From: an uncultured Bacteroidales bacterium
GTDB lineage: Bacteria; Bacteroidota; Bacteroidia; Bacteroidales; F082
Reading direction: 5' to 3'
Assembly: GCA_905234765.1 (NCBI GenBank)
Contig: CAJOIF010000024.1
Coordinates: 1-38,765 of the forward strand
DNA: 38,765 nt
The notes under the pieces were generated by a model that searched no databases, was not told the origin of the DNA, and saw nothing but the letters and a program-made list of their open reading frames with translations. Every line of letters begins with the position of its first letter. Positions within the stretch are counted from its first letter, which is position 1. A program made the position numbers and the translations under genes. This document shows, piece by piece, positions 6,985-14,187 of this stretch.

Positions 6985-7725
6985 ATGTGCCCAATGCACC
7001 TCGCTTTTTAATATTGACGGCGGGTTGCCGCCAATCACTTGATTTTCGCCTCTGAAAGGTGCTTTCAGTAGTGTACCTGCTGCCAAAACGGTATTGTCAG
7101 GCACCTCGGCACCTTTCAGCAGTATACATTTGCACCCAATCCAGACATGGTTGCCCACAATGATGGGCTTGTCGGGATTGATGCGCTCGTTCTCCATATC
7201 ATTTGACACGGGACACGGGACTTCAGGACCCGAGACAAGACTGGGGTCTCGCGTCTCGCGTCTCGCAGTCTCGTGTCTATTATACAAGGGATGCTCGTCT
7301 GTGTCCATGACGAGGATGTCCCAACTCAACAGGCAATCGTCGCCAAAACGAATCTCCTTGGCGCAAACGATGGTGCTCTCCGCTGTCATGTTGAAATCCG
7401 CGCCGAGACGCAAATGGCCACGCACCGATAGTTTGGAGCCATGCCCGATGCTCGCCTTACCCCCGAAACTGACCGTTCCGCTCACCTGCCAGATACTACG
7501 CGAGCGCTTGCGGTCGTAATGCCCTACATCGCCGAAGCCGATTTTCACCATAGCACGCTCCACTTTTTCGGGAAGTTCCACCTTACCATGCAGCTCGCGC
7601 AAATAAGTGCGATGCGATACCACGACAGGCAATTTCAAAGCCGTTTTCAGCGGAAAATAATGCAGGTTGAAGCGCAGTGTCTTCGGGATGGAGCGGATGA
7701 TATTGAAGAAGTCGAAAGCGGTCAT
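6982..7725 (-). CDS. Left-handed beta-helix (hexapeptide) acyltransferase with an in-frame repeat insertion
   Basis: The 247-residue protein resembles the WbbJ/maltose O-acetyltransferase-like group that acylates sugars, often in surface polysaccharide synthesis. Hexapeptide-type turns run from about residue 80 (VSFGGKASIG, LRLGADFNM, IRFGDDCLLS). The conserved MDTDEHPLYN is at 140-149, and after an interruption INPDKPIIVGNHVWIGCKC at 182-200 continues the usual catalytic region. Normally only a few residues separate HPLYN from INPDKP. Here about 28 residues (151-178, rich in RETR, SLVSGPEVP and CP) are inserted, encoded by a repeat-like DNA segment at 7205-7277. The insertion keeps the frame and lies in a loop, so the enzyme may still work. 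The acceptor is unknown. Confidence 0.85.
   Translation of the reverse strand: MTAFDFFNIIRSIPKTLRFNLHYFPLKTALKLPVVVSHRTYLRELHGKVELPEKVERAMVKIGFGDVGHYDRKRSRSIWQVSGTVSFGGKASIGHGSKLSVRGHLRLGADFNMTAESTIVCAKEIRFGDDCLLSWDILVMDTDEHPLYNRHETARRETRDPSLVSGPEVPCPVSNDMENERINPDKPIIVGNHVWIGCKCILLKGAEVPDNTVLAAGTLLKAPFRGENQVIGGNPPSILKSEVHWAH
7205..7277. repeat. 73-bp repeat-like insertion inside the acyltransferase gene
   Basis: The segment starts GACACGGGACACGGGAC and ends with several CGTCTCG-type units and CTCGTGTC. Its ends form a short inverted repeat (GACACGGGA versus GACACGAGA when the right end is reversed). Base composition and wording differ from the surrounding gene, and its protein product interrupts a conserved motif. 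Confidence 0.6.
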
Positions 7726-7745
7726 GGTAATTCGGTTTTATGGCG

Positions 7746-7753
7746 CAAAGATA
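7746..7753 (-). promoter_or_regulatory. Promoter -7 box for the acyltransferase gene
   Basis: The minus strand reads TATCTTTG followed by C, 21 bases before the ATG. Confidence 0.55.
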
Positions 7754-7785
7754 ATCATTTCACCTTCAACCGACCGAATTTTGAC

Positions 7786-7793
7786 TAATTTTG
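7786..7793 (+). promoter_or_regulatory. Promoter -7 box for the TPR/HTH regulator gene
   Basis: TAATTTTG followed by C ends five bases before the ATG at 7799. With the usual -7 spacing, transcription would start at or next to the ATG, implying a leaderless or nearly leaderless mRNA. Confidence 0.5.
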
Positions 7794-7798
7794 CGGCG

Positions 7799-9529
7799 AT
7801 GAAACGGCATTGGTTGTTCATAGGATGGATTTTGTTTTTGGCTTTGGCTGCCTGCAACACCCCTGTAGAGACGCGCCATGGCACGTCTCTACCACCCGAT
7901 GCATCGCCTGAATTAGTCTTCATCGACAGCCTAATGTGGTATCAGCCCGACAGCGCATTGATGCATCTGGTTTATTATTTCAAACCCGACAGCGCGACCA
8001 TAACCCTCTCAACAAGAACAGAACACAATCGTCGTTACGCCCATCTTCTGCTGTCTGAATTGCTGTTCAAAAACCAATTTCCCCAAACCAACCGCGAAAG
8101 CCTGCTGCGGTCGGTGGGGTATTTTGATTCGTTGATGATGATGGAAACACGCGAGGCGGACGCATTCGATGCGCCCCTACAGGCATTTCTGGCCGCCCGC
8201 GCCCATTACATGAACGGCGTAGGCTATTACGAACATGACAGCGTCATCGAGGCCTATAACGAATACATCTGCGCCTTGGAAATCACGGAGAACCATTTCC
8301 CGATTGTACAGACGCGCCATGGCACGTCTCTACAACCAAAACACATTCCCCGTTTCATGATGCTGATTTATTGTCGCCTTGGCAGCCTATTTTCCGACCA
8401 ATATATGCAGGAACCCGCCATTTATTGTTTCCAAAAGGCACTTGCTTTCAACAGATTAGAACCCATCTTTCCAGACGACTATTCCAGATCGTTGTATTCC
8501 ATAGGGCTTCAATACAGCAAATCGCAACAGTATGACAGTGCGCTCTATTATTACGATGAAGCCTTGAGGCTGTTGCCCGACACAAACAGCCAACTTTTCA
8601 GGACTTTGATGTCAAGCAAGGCCAATCTCAACTATGCATCGAGCGAGAATGTTGAACCTGCCGTAAGCGACTTGAAACGCATTGCGGCGCAAGCTTATTC
8701 TTACGAAAAACCCTGGCATTTCTTCCTCATCGGGCAGATTTATTACAACGAAAACCAATATGACTCGGCCTTGGTCTATCTGAAGCCGACCTTTGAACAA
8801 AACAAGAACATTGAAACCAAAGCCTTGGTAGCCAAATTCTTGCACGACATTTACCAAAGCCAAGGAGACACACTGGAAGCCGCCCAATATGCAGTCTATC
8901 ACGCAGGACACACGGAACAGGAAAGGATGAAAATGGCTCGGGTTTCACAACTTAACGAACTGTTTCAGAATCATTTGCAACAAGAACAAGAAGCCAAATT
9001 GCTCATTGAGCGGAAGAAGAAAACCAGAACAATGCTTATCGTGGGGTTGCCTTTGGCAATGATATTGGCAGCTATCGTGGTCATCGTGGTGCAACGCATC
9101 AACCGAAAACGCATGGCCACGCAAGAGGCCGAGGCGCAACGAAGGTTGATTGAAGCCCAACAACGGCACGACGAAGCGGAACGCGAGTTGCAATACAAGG
9201 TGGAACAGGCCGCTCAACACACACGGGAAGTGCTGCAACAACGTGCCATGACGATTTACCAATCGGGCGGTGAGAACCGTTTGAAGCAGATTTTGGCCGA
9301 GTTTGAGGCTGTTTATCCGCGGGCCTTGACCGAATTGGCCACTGCACATCCCGAGTTGAGCGAAACAGAGCGACACATCGCCGTGCTCAATTTCCTCCGT
9401 TTTCGCTCGAAGGAAGAAGCCGAATTGATGGGCTTCACCGAATACACGGCACTGAAATACCGCTCCAACCTAAAGAAAAAGGCTGGTTCCGACCTGATTT
9501 CAGCCCTTTTCGAGACCAGAAAAATCTGA
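7799..9529 (+). CDS. Lipoprotein-like TPR protein with transmembrane helix and LuxR-like C-terminal HTH
   Basis: The 576-residue protein begins with a lipoprotein-like signal (LFLALAACNTP, cysteine 19). A region of tetratricopeptide-like repeats follows (about 60-390; for example DYSRSLYSIGLQYSKSQQYD and DSALYYYDEALRLLP). One membrane helix (TMLIVGLPLAMILAAIVVIV, about 411-430), a coiled coil rich in Q, E and R, and a C-terminal segment from about 519 (LSETERHIAVLNFLRF, then LMGFTEYTALKYRSNLKKKAG) resembling the LuxR/GerE helix-turn-helix come next. This layout matches a Bacteroidota group of membrane-bound TPR regulators; the ligand and target genes are unknown. Two copies of the 28-bp palindrome lie inside the coding sequence (residues 23-32 and 170-179), both read as V-E/Q-T-R-H-G-T-S-L. 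The next gene may be a target or partner. Confidence 0.75.
   Translation: MKRHWLFIGWILFLALAACNTPVETRHGTSLPPDASPELVFIDSLMWYQPDSALMHLVYYFKPDSATITLSTRTEHNRRYAHLLLSELLFKNQFPQTNRESLLRSVGYFDSLMMMETREADAFDAPLQAFLAARAHYMNGVGYYEHDSVIEAYNEYICALEITENHFPIVQTRHGTSLQPKHIPRFMMLIYCRLGSLFSDQYMQEPAIYCFQKALAFNRLEPIFPDDYSRSLYSIGLQYSKSQQYDSALYYYDEALRLLPDTNSQLFRTLMSSKANLNYASSENVEPAVSDLKRIAAQAYSYEKPWHFFLIGQIYYNENQYDSALVYLKPTFEQNKNIETKALVAKFLHDIYQSQGDTLEAAQYAVYHAGHTEQERMKMARVSQLNELFQNHLQQEQEAKLLIERKKKTRTMLIVGLPLAMILAAIVVIVVQRINRKRMATQEAEAQRRLIEAQQRHDEAERELQYKVEQAAQHTREVLQQRAMTIYQSGGENRLKQILAEFEAVYPRALTELATAHPELSETERHIAVLNFLRFRSKEEAELMGFTEYTALKYRSNLKKKAGSDLISALFETRKI
7865..7892. repeat. GTAGAGACG palindrome inside the TPR/HTH gene, copy 1
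   Basis: GTAGAGACG and CGTCTCTAC flank CGCCATGGCA, whose core GCCATGGC is itself palindromic; only one position fails to pair. It is translated as VETRHGTSL just after the lipobox cysteine. Confidence 0.8.
8154..8180. repeat. Possible decayed palindrome of a second type inside the TPR/HTH gene
   Basis: CGCAT-TCG-ATGCG is followed by CCCCTAC. Only about half of the outer left arm still pairs. It may be the remnant of a small palindrome unrelated in sequence to the GTAGAGACG family, or coincidence. Confidence 0.25.
8306..8333. repeat. GTAGAGACG palindrome inside the TPR/HTH gene, copy 2
   Basis: It is identical to the copy at 7865 except for one change (GTACAGACG in the left arm). It is translated in the same frame as VQTRHGTSL within the TPR region. 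Confidence 0.75.
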
Positions 9530-9620
9530 ATAGGATTTTATGTAAATGACTGATTTCCAACAATACAATAGAAGAAAAATCTGAATTAGCCTAGGAAGAT
9601 TGGATTTTTCGAGGATTTTT

Positions 9621-9803
9621 GCTATAGTTTTGCTACGAGATAATAAAGAAAGAGATTCCCTGCTGGAATGGAGTTGAAACAAAGTATCAAAATGCGGCGG
9701 ATAGAGATGTTACAAGTCGATAAACGACTTTTACCGCCGCAATTTACAGAACAAATGCAACTCCATTCCCCGGAGGGGAAATTCTTTAGAGCAAAACTAC
9801 AGC
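9621..9803. mobile_element. 183-bp foldback element (MITE-like)
   Basis: The ends are near-perfect inverted repeats: GCTATAGTTTTGC at 9621-9633 and, reversed, GCTGTAGTTTTGC at 9791-9803. The arms go on inwards, with AATGGAGTTG (9667-9676) matching CAACTCCATT (9758-9767), GCGGCGG (9694-9700) matching CCGCCGC (9734-9740), and AAGTCG (9714-9719) matching CGACTT (9725-9730) around loop ATAAA. No transposase is present and I see no clear target duplication. It ends three bases before the ATG of the next gene and fills most of the 277-base gap; a structured 5' leader is the alternative reading. Confidence 0.55.
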
Positions 9804-9806
9804 ATA

Positions 9807-11063
9807 ATGAAAAAGGTAGAATTTTATGCATTATTGGCATTCTTACTAATGACTATCCATCTTCCCGCCCAAGAGCGTTCCATAGTGCAAGGCTACTGCA
9901 AGGACGAGAACGGCAAAGCCATTGAGAATGTGAGCGTGTATGTGCATGACTCGCTCCTCGTTTCCATCTCTGATGACAAAGGCCGCTTCACGCTCGACCA
10001 TGCCAAGGCAGGCGAGAAACTCCGTTTTGCCCACATGGTTTTCGAGCCCGCCTATTACATCCTGAAGGAGAAAGATATTAACGGTAAAAGCCTGATCATC
10101 AGCATGAAAACAAAAAGCCACGAACTACTCGAGGTGGAAATCACGGCCAATGCACCACACATTGCCTTCGACAATCCCGTGATGAGCGTCATCGACTACA
10201 CCCTCCGCGAAGACGGCCTTTATTTGCTTGTCTATCGCCGCCGCAACTCCGCCCTGCTCCACCTCTCCTTCGACATGGACACGTTAGACGAATTTCCGAT
10301 TTCATCACGTTATAAACAACTCTACAAAGACCCTTTTGGCGACATTCATGCCATCAGCGACTATCAAGCCTGCAAACTCGAATTCCTATACTACAAAGGC
10401 AAAAAAGAAATGGGACTCGGTGTCCCGATGTCGCGGACGAGGTTCTACGACAAGTATTCACCCATCGTGGCCGCCTCCGACAGTGTTTACATTACCGGGA
10501 AATACTACTATTACAACAAGGAGTTAGGTTATTATTACAACAAGCCTTTCAGCAAGGAAGATCCGCACGAATTATGTTACATTGTTGACGAGGAAGGCTG
10601 CGACGATATTTGGCTGATGTTACGCACAGGCGGATTCGGCAACAATTTTTGGGTCACCGACCCCATCTACAACCCAATTTACGAAATCGACAACAAGTTC
10701 TACGTCTTTGCCTACACCGACAACGAGACCATCGTCTTTGATGCTGTCGGCAACGAACTGGAACACTATCCCCTCTCCTTTCACGAATATCGTAAATGGA
10801 ACGGCAAGATGGAGCCCGACCGCCGCTGGAAACAAAAGATGATGGTGGATGTAGCCCGAAAGGAATTCTACACATTCTTCGTGAATGATGGCATCTACAC
10901 TCTCAAGCGTATCGACTTAAAGACTGGCACTGCCACCGCCGTAATGGACCTCAGCGGCTTTCCCTTTGCACAAAAGATGAGAATCCACGACGGAGTTTTG
11001 TATTTCATCTATCCGACGGGTATCAATCGGCGGAAGGCGTTGTATCAGGTGAGGATAGAATAA
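9807..11063 (+). CDS. Exported protein: carboxypeptidase-regulatory-like domain plus propeller-like region
   Basis: The 418-residue protein has a signal peptide (MKKVEFYALLAFLLMTIHLPAQ). It continues with a CarboxypepD_reg-like domain at about 25-110, recognised by VQGYCKDENGKAIENVSVYV, DDKGRFTL and LLEVEITA. The rest has repeated aromatic-rich strands (ISDYQACKLEFLYYK, VYITGKYYYYN, YEIDNKFYVFAYT, EFYTFFVNDGIYTLKRI) suggesting a beta-propeller-like fold. No catalytic motif is recognised. It is probably periplasmic or at the outer membrane. It lies directly downstream of the TPR/HTH regulator, behind the foldback element. Confidence 0.7.
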   Translation: MKKVEFYALLAFLLMTIHLPAQERSIVQGYCKDENGKAIENVSVYVHDSLLVSISDDKGRFTLDHAKAGEKLRFAHMVFEPAYYILKEKDINGKSLIISMKTKSHELLEVEITANAPHIAFDNPVMSVIDYTLREDGLYLLVYRRRNSALLHLSFDMDTLDEFPISSRYKQLYKDPFGDIHAISDYQACKLEFLYYKGKKEMGLGVPMSRTRFYDKYSPIVAASDSVYITGKYYYYNKELGYYYNKPFSKEDPHELCYIVDEEGCDDIWLMLRTGGFGNNFWVTDPIYNPIYEIDNKFYVFAYTDNETIVFDAVGNELEHYPLSFHEYRKWNGKMEPDRRWKQKMMVDVARKEFYTFFVNDGIYTLKRIDLKTGTATAVMDLSGFPFAQKMRIHDGVLYFIYPTGINRRKALYQVRIE

Positions 11064-11069
11064 AAACTG

Positions 11070-11077
11070 TACCTTTG
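11070..11077 (+). promoter_or_regulatory. Promoter -7 box for malQ
   Basis: TACCTTTG followed by C ends four bases before the ATG at 11082, again implying a leaderless or nearly leaderless transcript. Confidence 0.5.
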
Positions 11078-11081
11078 CGGC

Positions 11082-12968
11082 ATGAAAACGTTATTCCGAT
11101 TACGATACGACAGCCGCTGGGGCGAGGAATTGTTCCTCACGGGAAATACAGCAGAATTAGGCCATTGGAACACGGACAAGGCCGTGGCGATGGGATATGT
11201 GGGGCCAGGAATTTGGTCTGTTTCCGTAGAGACGCGGCGCGCCACGTCTCTACCAACCGTGGAATACAAATATTTCATCCGCGAAAACGACCAAATCCGT
11301 TGGGAAGATGGCCCCAACCGCGTTTTGCCCGAGGGCAAAGACCGCGTTTGGGATTGGTTCGGCTTCACCGAACGAAAAACCATGAAAGGCGTGGCTGTGC
11401 CGCTGTTCAGTCTGCAATCGGAGGATGATTTCGGCATCGGCGAGTTTTCCGACTTACCCAAATTGGGCGATTGGTGCATGGCCAACGGACTGAAAATCAT
11501 TCAAATCCTGCCCATCAACGACACAACGGCGCACTACGACTGGCGCGATTCCTATCCCTACAATGCCATTTCGGCCTTTGCACTAAATCCGATTTATTTA
11601 AACCTCAAACGATTGGGAATCAAGGAAGATGCCGCTTTCAAGCGGACACGTACCTTGCTCGACGGGAAAGACTTTGTCGATTATCCCAAAGTGTTGAAAG
11701 CCAAATGGAAATACTTTCAAATCGCCTTTGAGCAACAATGGGAAACTTTAAAAGAAACCGCTGATTTCCAACAATTCTGCAAAGAAAACGCCGACTGGCT
11801 CCCCGACTACGCCCAATACTGCGCCGAACGCGACGGCAACGGTACGGAAATTCATCTTTTCCTGCAATACCACTGCGACAAGCAACTGCGCGAAGCCGTC
11901 AAAGCCTTGCACGACAAGGGATTGCTGCTAAAAGGCGACATCCCCATCGGGGTGAATCCTTCAGGTGTGGATGTGAAAAGCCATCCCGAGTTGTTCCACC
12001 TTGACGTGCAAGTCGGGGCCCCACCCGACGACTTCGCTGCCGAAGGACAAAACTGGGGCTTCCCGTCCTACAATTGGGAGATGATGGCCAAAGGCTACGC
12101 CTGGTGGCAACGCCGTCTGCAGGTGATGGCCCGCTATTTCGACGCCTACCGTATTGACCATATCTTGGGCTTCTTCCGCATTTGGGAGATACCCAAAACC
12201 GCCAAGTCGGGCTTGTTGGGGCATTTCAACCCTTCATTGCCTTTGAGTGCGGAAGAAATTGAAAATCAAGGTTTTCATTTTGTCAAAAGCAAACATTTGA
12301 AGAAAGGTGTGGATACGCTTTTCATACCTGACCCGAACGAAAAAGACCGATATATCCCTCGAATCGAGTTGCAGAAAACCAAGGCCTACCAAGCCCTCAA
12401 AGATGACCAAAAGCAGGCCATTGACCGAATTTATGAGGACTTCTACTTCCATCGCCACAACGAATTCTGGAAACAAAAGGCTTTGGAAAAATTGCCTGCT
12501 TTGGTCAATGCCACAAAAATGATTGCCTGTGGCGAGGACCTCGGCATGATTCCCGCTTGTGTGCCTGAAGTGATGCAGCAGTTGGGCATCATGAGTCTCG
12601 AAGTGCAGCGTATGCCCAAGGTGTTCGGACATCCCTTTGTGCAGACCGAAGACCTTCCCGAGAACTGCGTCTATACCACCGGCACCCACGACATGCCCAC
12701 ACTGCGCGGCTGGTTAGCCGAAGACCGTGTTCGCACCCGACAATTCCTTGACAGCCTTGACCTTGACGACCGAAAAGTCACCGCCAAAACGCTCCGGAAA
12801 ATCATGGAAAAGCACTTGGACAGCCCTTCAAAGTGGAACATCTACCCGCTGCAAGACCTGTTGGACTTGGACGAAAAAAATTGGTCACCCAACCCTGTGG
12901 ACGACCAAATCAATGTTCCTGCCGATGCCAAAAACCAGTGGAAATGGCGGATGAAAAAGGTGCTATGA
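11082..12968 (+). CDS. malQ: 4-alpha-glucanotransferase (GH77, DPE2-like) with N-terminal CBM20 domain
   Basis: The 628-residue cytoplasmic enzyme moves alpha-1,4-glucan segments in maltodextrin and glycogen metabolism. Residues 1-100 form one starch-binding CBM20-like domain (LFRLRYDSRWGEELFLTGN, then EYKYFIREND and WEDGPNR). The GH77 barrel follows: the nucleophile is D359 in YRIDHILGFFRIWEIP, the acid/base E485 in ACGEDLGMIP, and the third acid D537 in TGTHDMPTLRGW. The HDM-TLRGW form and the spacer before the acid/base resemble DPE2-type enzymes rather than E. coli MalQ. Bacteroidota relatives that I know of often carry two CBM20 domains; here there is one. A palindromic repeat at 11226-11253 is translated as VETRRATSL within the CBM20 domain. 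The gene converges on the DUF2807 gene with a one-base gap and no visible terminator. Confidence 0.93.
   Translation: MKTLFRLRYDSRWGEELFLTGNTAELGHWNTDKAVAMGYVGPGIWSVSVETRRATSLPTVEYKYFIRENDQIRWEDGPNRVLPEGKDRVWDWFGFTERKTMKGVAVPLFSLQSEDDFGIGEFSDLPKLGDWCMANGLKIIQILPINDTTAHYDWRDSYPYNAISAFALNPIYLNLKRLGIKEDAAFKRTRTLLDGKDFVDYPKVLKAKWKYFQIAFEQQWETLKETADFQQFCKENADWLPDYAQYCAERDGNGTEIHLFLQYHCDKQLREAVKALHDKGLLLKGDIPIGVNPSGVDVKSHPELFHLDVQVGAPPDDFAAEGQNWGFPSYNWEMMAKGYAWWQRRLQVMARYFDAYRIDHILGFFRIWEIPKTAKSGLLGHFNPSLPLSAEEIENQGFHFVKSKHLKKGVDTLFIPDPNEKDRYIPRIELQKTKAYQALKDDQKQAIDRIYEDFYFHRHNEFWKQKALEKLPALVNATKMIACGEDLGMIPACVPEVMQQLGIMSLEVQRMPKVFGHPFVQTEDLPENCVYTTGTHDMPTLRGWLAEDRVRTRQFLDSLDLDDRKVTAKTLRKIMEKHLDSPSKWNIYPLQDLLDLDEKNWSPNPVDDQINVPADAKNQWKWRMKKVL
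11226..11253. repeat. GTAGAGACG palindrome inside malQ
   Basis: GTAGAGACG and CGTCTCTAC flank CGGCGCGCCA. The palindrome is nearly perfect, and the reading frame is the same as for the copies at 7865 and 8306. It lies in the CBM20 coding region just before the conserved EYKYF strand. Confidence 0.8.
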
Positions 12969-12969
12969 C

Positions 12970-13749
12970 TTACAGCACATCGTGAATGATGTTGGAGCCG
13001 CCATAAGTAGAACTACCCGTAGTGGCGGCATAGCCCGTATAATGGAGGTCGCTGGTACCCGAAAGGCTGACACGGATACTGTTGTCGCAATGGATGAAGG
13101 CATTGCTAGCGCCTGACATCTCACCCCTACACTTGTCACATGACAAGGCATAACGCGATCCTTCGATTTTCTTTTTAAGATTACTGGTACCCGAAAGATC
13201 CAATTTGAGCGAGGTGACGAATCCCGTCAGTGTGGCATTCGAGGCGGTGCTCAAATCCAATTCGAGATCGCTGGCGGTAACGTTTCCGACCATTTTGGAA
13301 GCCGTCGACAAATCTATCTTAACATCCGAAGACTCAATGTCGCCATAAAACTCCGAAGACCCGGACAATTCCACTGTCACTTTTTGATTAGTGAGAGCGT
13401 AATTTGAACGGAAGGTCGAGGCTCCCGACAACTCAACACTTTTCAAATCGGGCTTATATGGCATCACCACCTCCAAATGTTTCCTGCTACTAAGCACCAT
13501 CGAATTGAGATAGATTTTCAGCACATTGTTTTCTATCTTCACCACCACCTTCGGCATGATATTGTCATCAGTCGTAACAAGGATTTTGTTCACTTCGTCA
13601 CTAACGGTAACCTCAAACGAATCCTCCACACTCAAGCTGGTATAACCTTCAATGACGAATTCCTTTGTGACAAGGACACCCGAAGGCTTAGTGCAACTGC
13701 AAAAAGTCACCAATACAAAGAATGCAAGGACTGCAAATGACTTTTTCAT
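12970..13749 (-). CDS. DUF2807 (head GIN domain-like) lipoprotein
   Basis: The 259-residue protein starts MKKSFAVLAFFVLVTFCSC, a lipoprotein-type signal. The rest is a run of short beta-helix-like turns with serine/alanine caps (SVELSGASTF, VELSGSSEFYG, DLSTASKMVG, DLSTASNATL, LDLSGTSNLK, EMSGASNAF, SLSGTSDLHY), the pattern of DUF2807. These proteins are exported and their function is mostly unknown. An ATG three codons upstream (13758) is equally possible. The frame stays open to 14094, but that part overlaps ftsB and its promoter and is not credible. Confidence 0.85.
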   Translation of the reverse strand: MKKSFAVLAFFVLVTFCSCTKPSGVLVTKEFVIEGYTSLSVEDSFEVTVSDEVNKILVTTDDNIMPKVVVKIENNVLKIYLNSMVLSSRKHLEVVMPYKPDLKSVELSGASTFRSNYALTNQKVTVELSGSSEFYGDIESSDVKIDLSTASKMVGNVTASDLELDLSTASNATLTGFVTSLKLDLSGTSNLKKKIEGSRYALSCDKCRGEMSGASNAFIHCDNSIRVSLSGTSDLHYTGYAATTGSSTYGGSNIIHDVL

Positions 13750-13807
13750 AATTGACATACCGTTTTTATTAACCATTGGGTGTCGGTCTTTGTGATGTTT
13801 TGAGCGG

Positions 13808-13815
13808 CAAAAATA
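13808..13815 (-). promoter_or_regulatory. Promoter -7 box for the DUF2807 gene
   Basis: The minus strand reads TATTTTTG followed by C, about 58 bases before the ATG. Confidence 0.55.
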
Positions 13816-13858
13816 CAAATTTTCCAAAAATTGTATAGGACAAAAGTAGGAAAAGTAG

Positions 13859-13886
13859 TATCTTTGCAATTTGAAAAACAAAGATA
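13859..13886 (+). promoter_or_regulatory. Promoter -7 box for ftsB, overlapped by an inverted repeat
   Basis: TATCTTTG at 13859-13866 matches TAnnTTTG. Its exact reverse complement CAAAGATA lies at 13879-13886, four bases before the ATG. The repeat could be an operator; as RNA only the right arm would be transcribed. Confidence 0.5.
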
Positions 13887-13890
13887 CGCC

Positions 13891-14187
13891 ATGACTTTCA
13901 AAGAAATACTCCGCAAGCTCAACAACCGATACGTGTATACAATCATTGTATTTCTTGTCGTATTTCTCTTCATCGACCAGTTCAATCTTTTCGAGCAGAT
14001 CCGCCTTCGCCGAACGCTGAAGAGCCAAAAGAAACAGATTGAATTCTACCAAAAGGAAATCTCTGAGAGTCAACAGCTTTTGGATGCCTTGCAAAACGAC
14101 ACCGCCACCATGGAAAAGGTCGCTCGCGAGAATTACTTGATGAAACGCGACAACGAAGTCATTTACCTAATCGAGACCCAAGAATGA
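13891..14187 (+). CDS. FtsB/DivIC-like septum formation initiator
   Basis: The 98-residue protein has a short cytoplasmic start, one membrane helix (YVYTIIVFLVVFLFIDQF, about 14-31), a coiled coil (LRRTLKSQKKQIEFYQKEI onwards) and the ending ENYLMKRDNEVIYLIE that is typical of this family (compare REnyGMkrpgE-like endings). These small division proteins bridge early and late divisome components. The ATG at 13891 fits the promoter. Its TGA overlaps the ATG of the DUF5686 gene (ATGA), so the two are translationally coupled. Confidence 0.88.
   Translation: MTFKEILRKLNNRYVYTIIVFLVVFLFIDQFNLFEQIRLRRTLKSQKKQIEFYQKEISESQQLLDALQNDTATMEKVARENYLMKRDNEVIYLIETQE

Noticed and set aside
9668..9925. Short frame starting inside the foldback element
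   Set aside because: It overlaps the start of the exported-protein gene in another frame and encodes only the inverted-repeat arms.
13750..14094. N-terminal extension of the DUF2807 lipoprotein
   Set aside because: It overlaps the ftsB gene and both promoters on the opposite strand, and the real signal peptide starts at 13749 or 13758.
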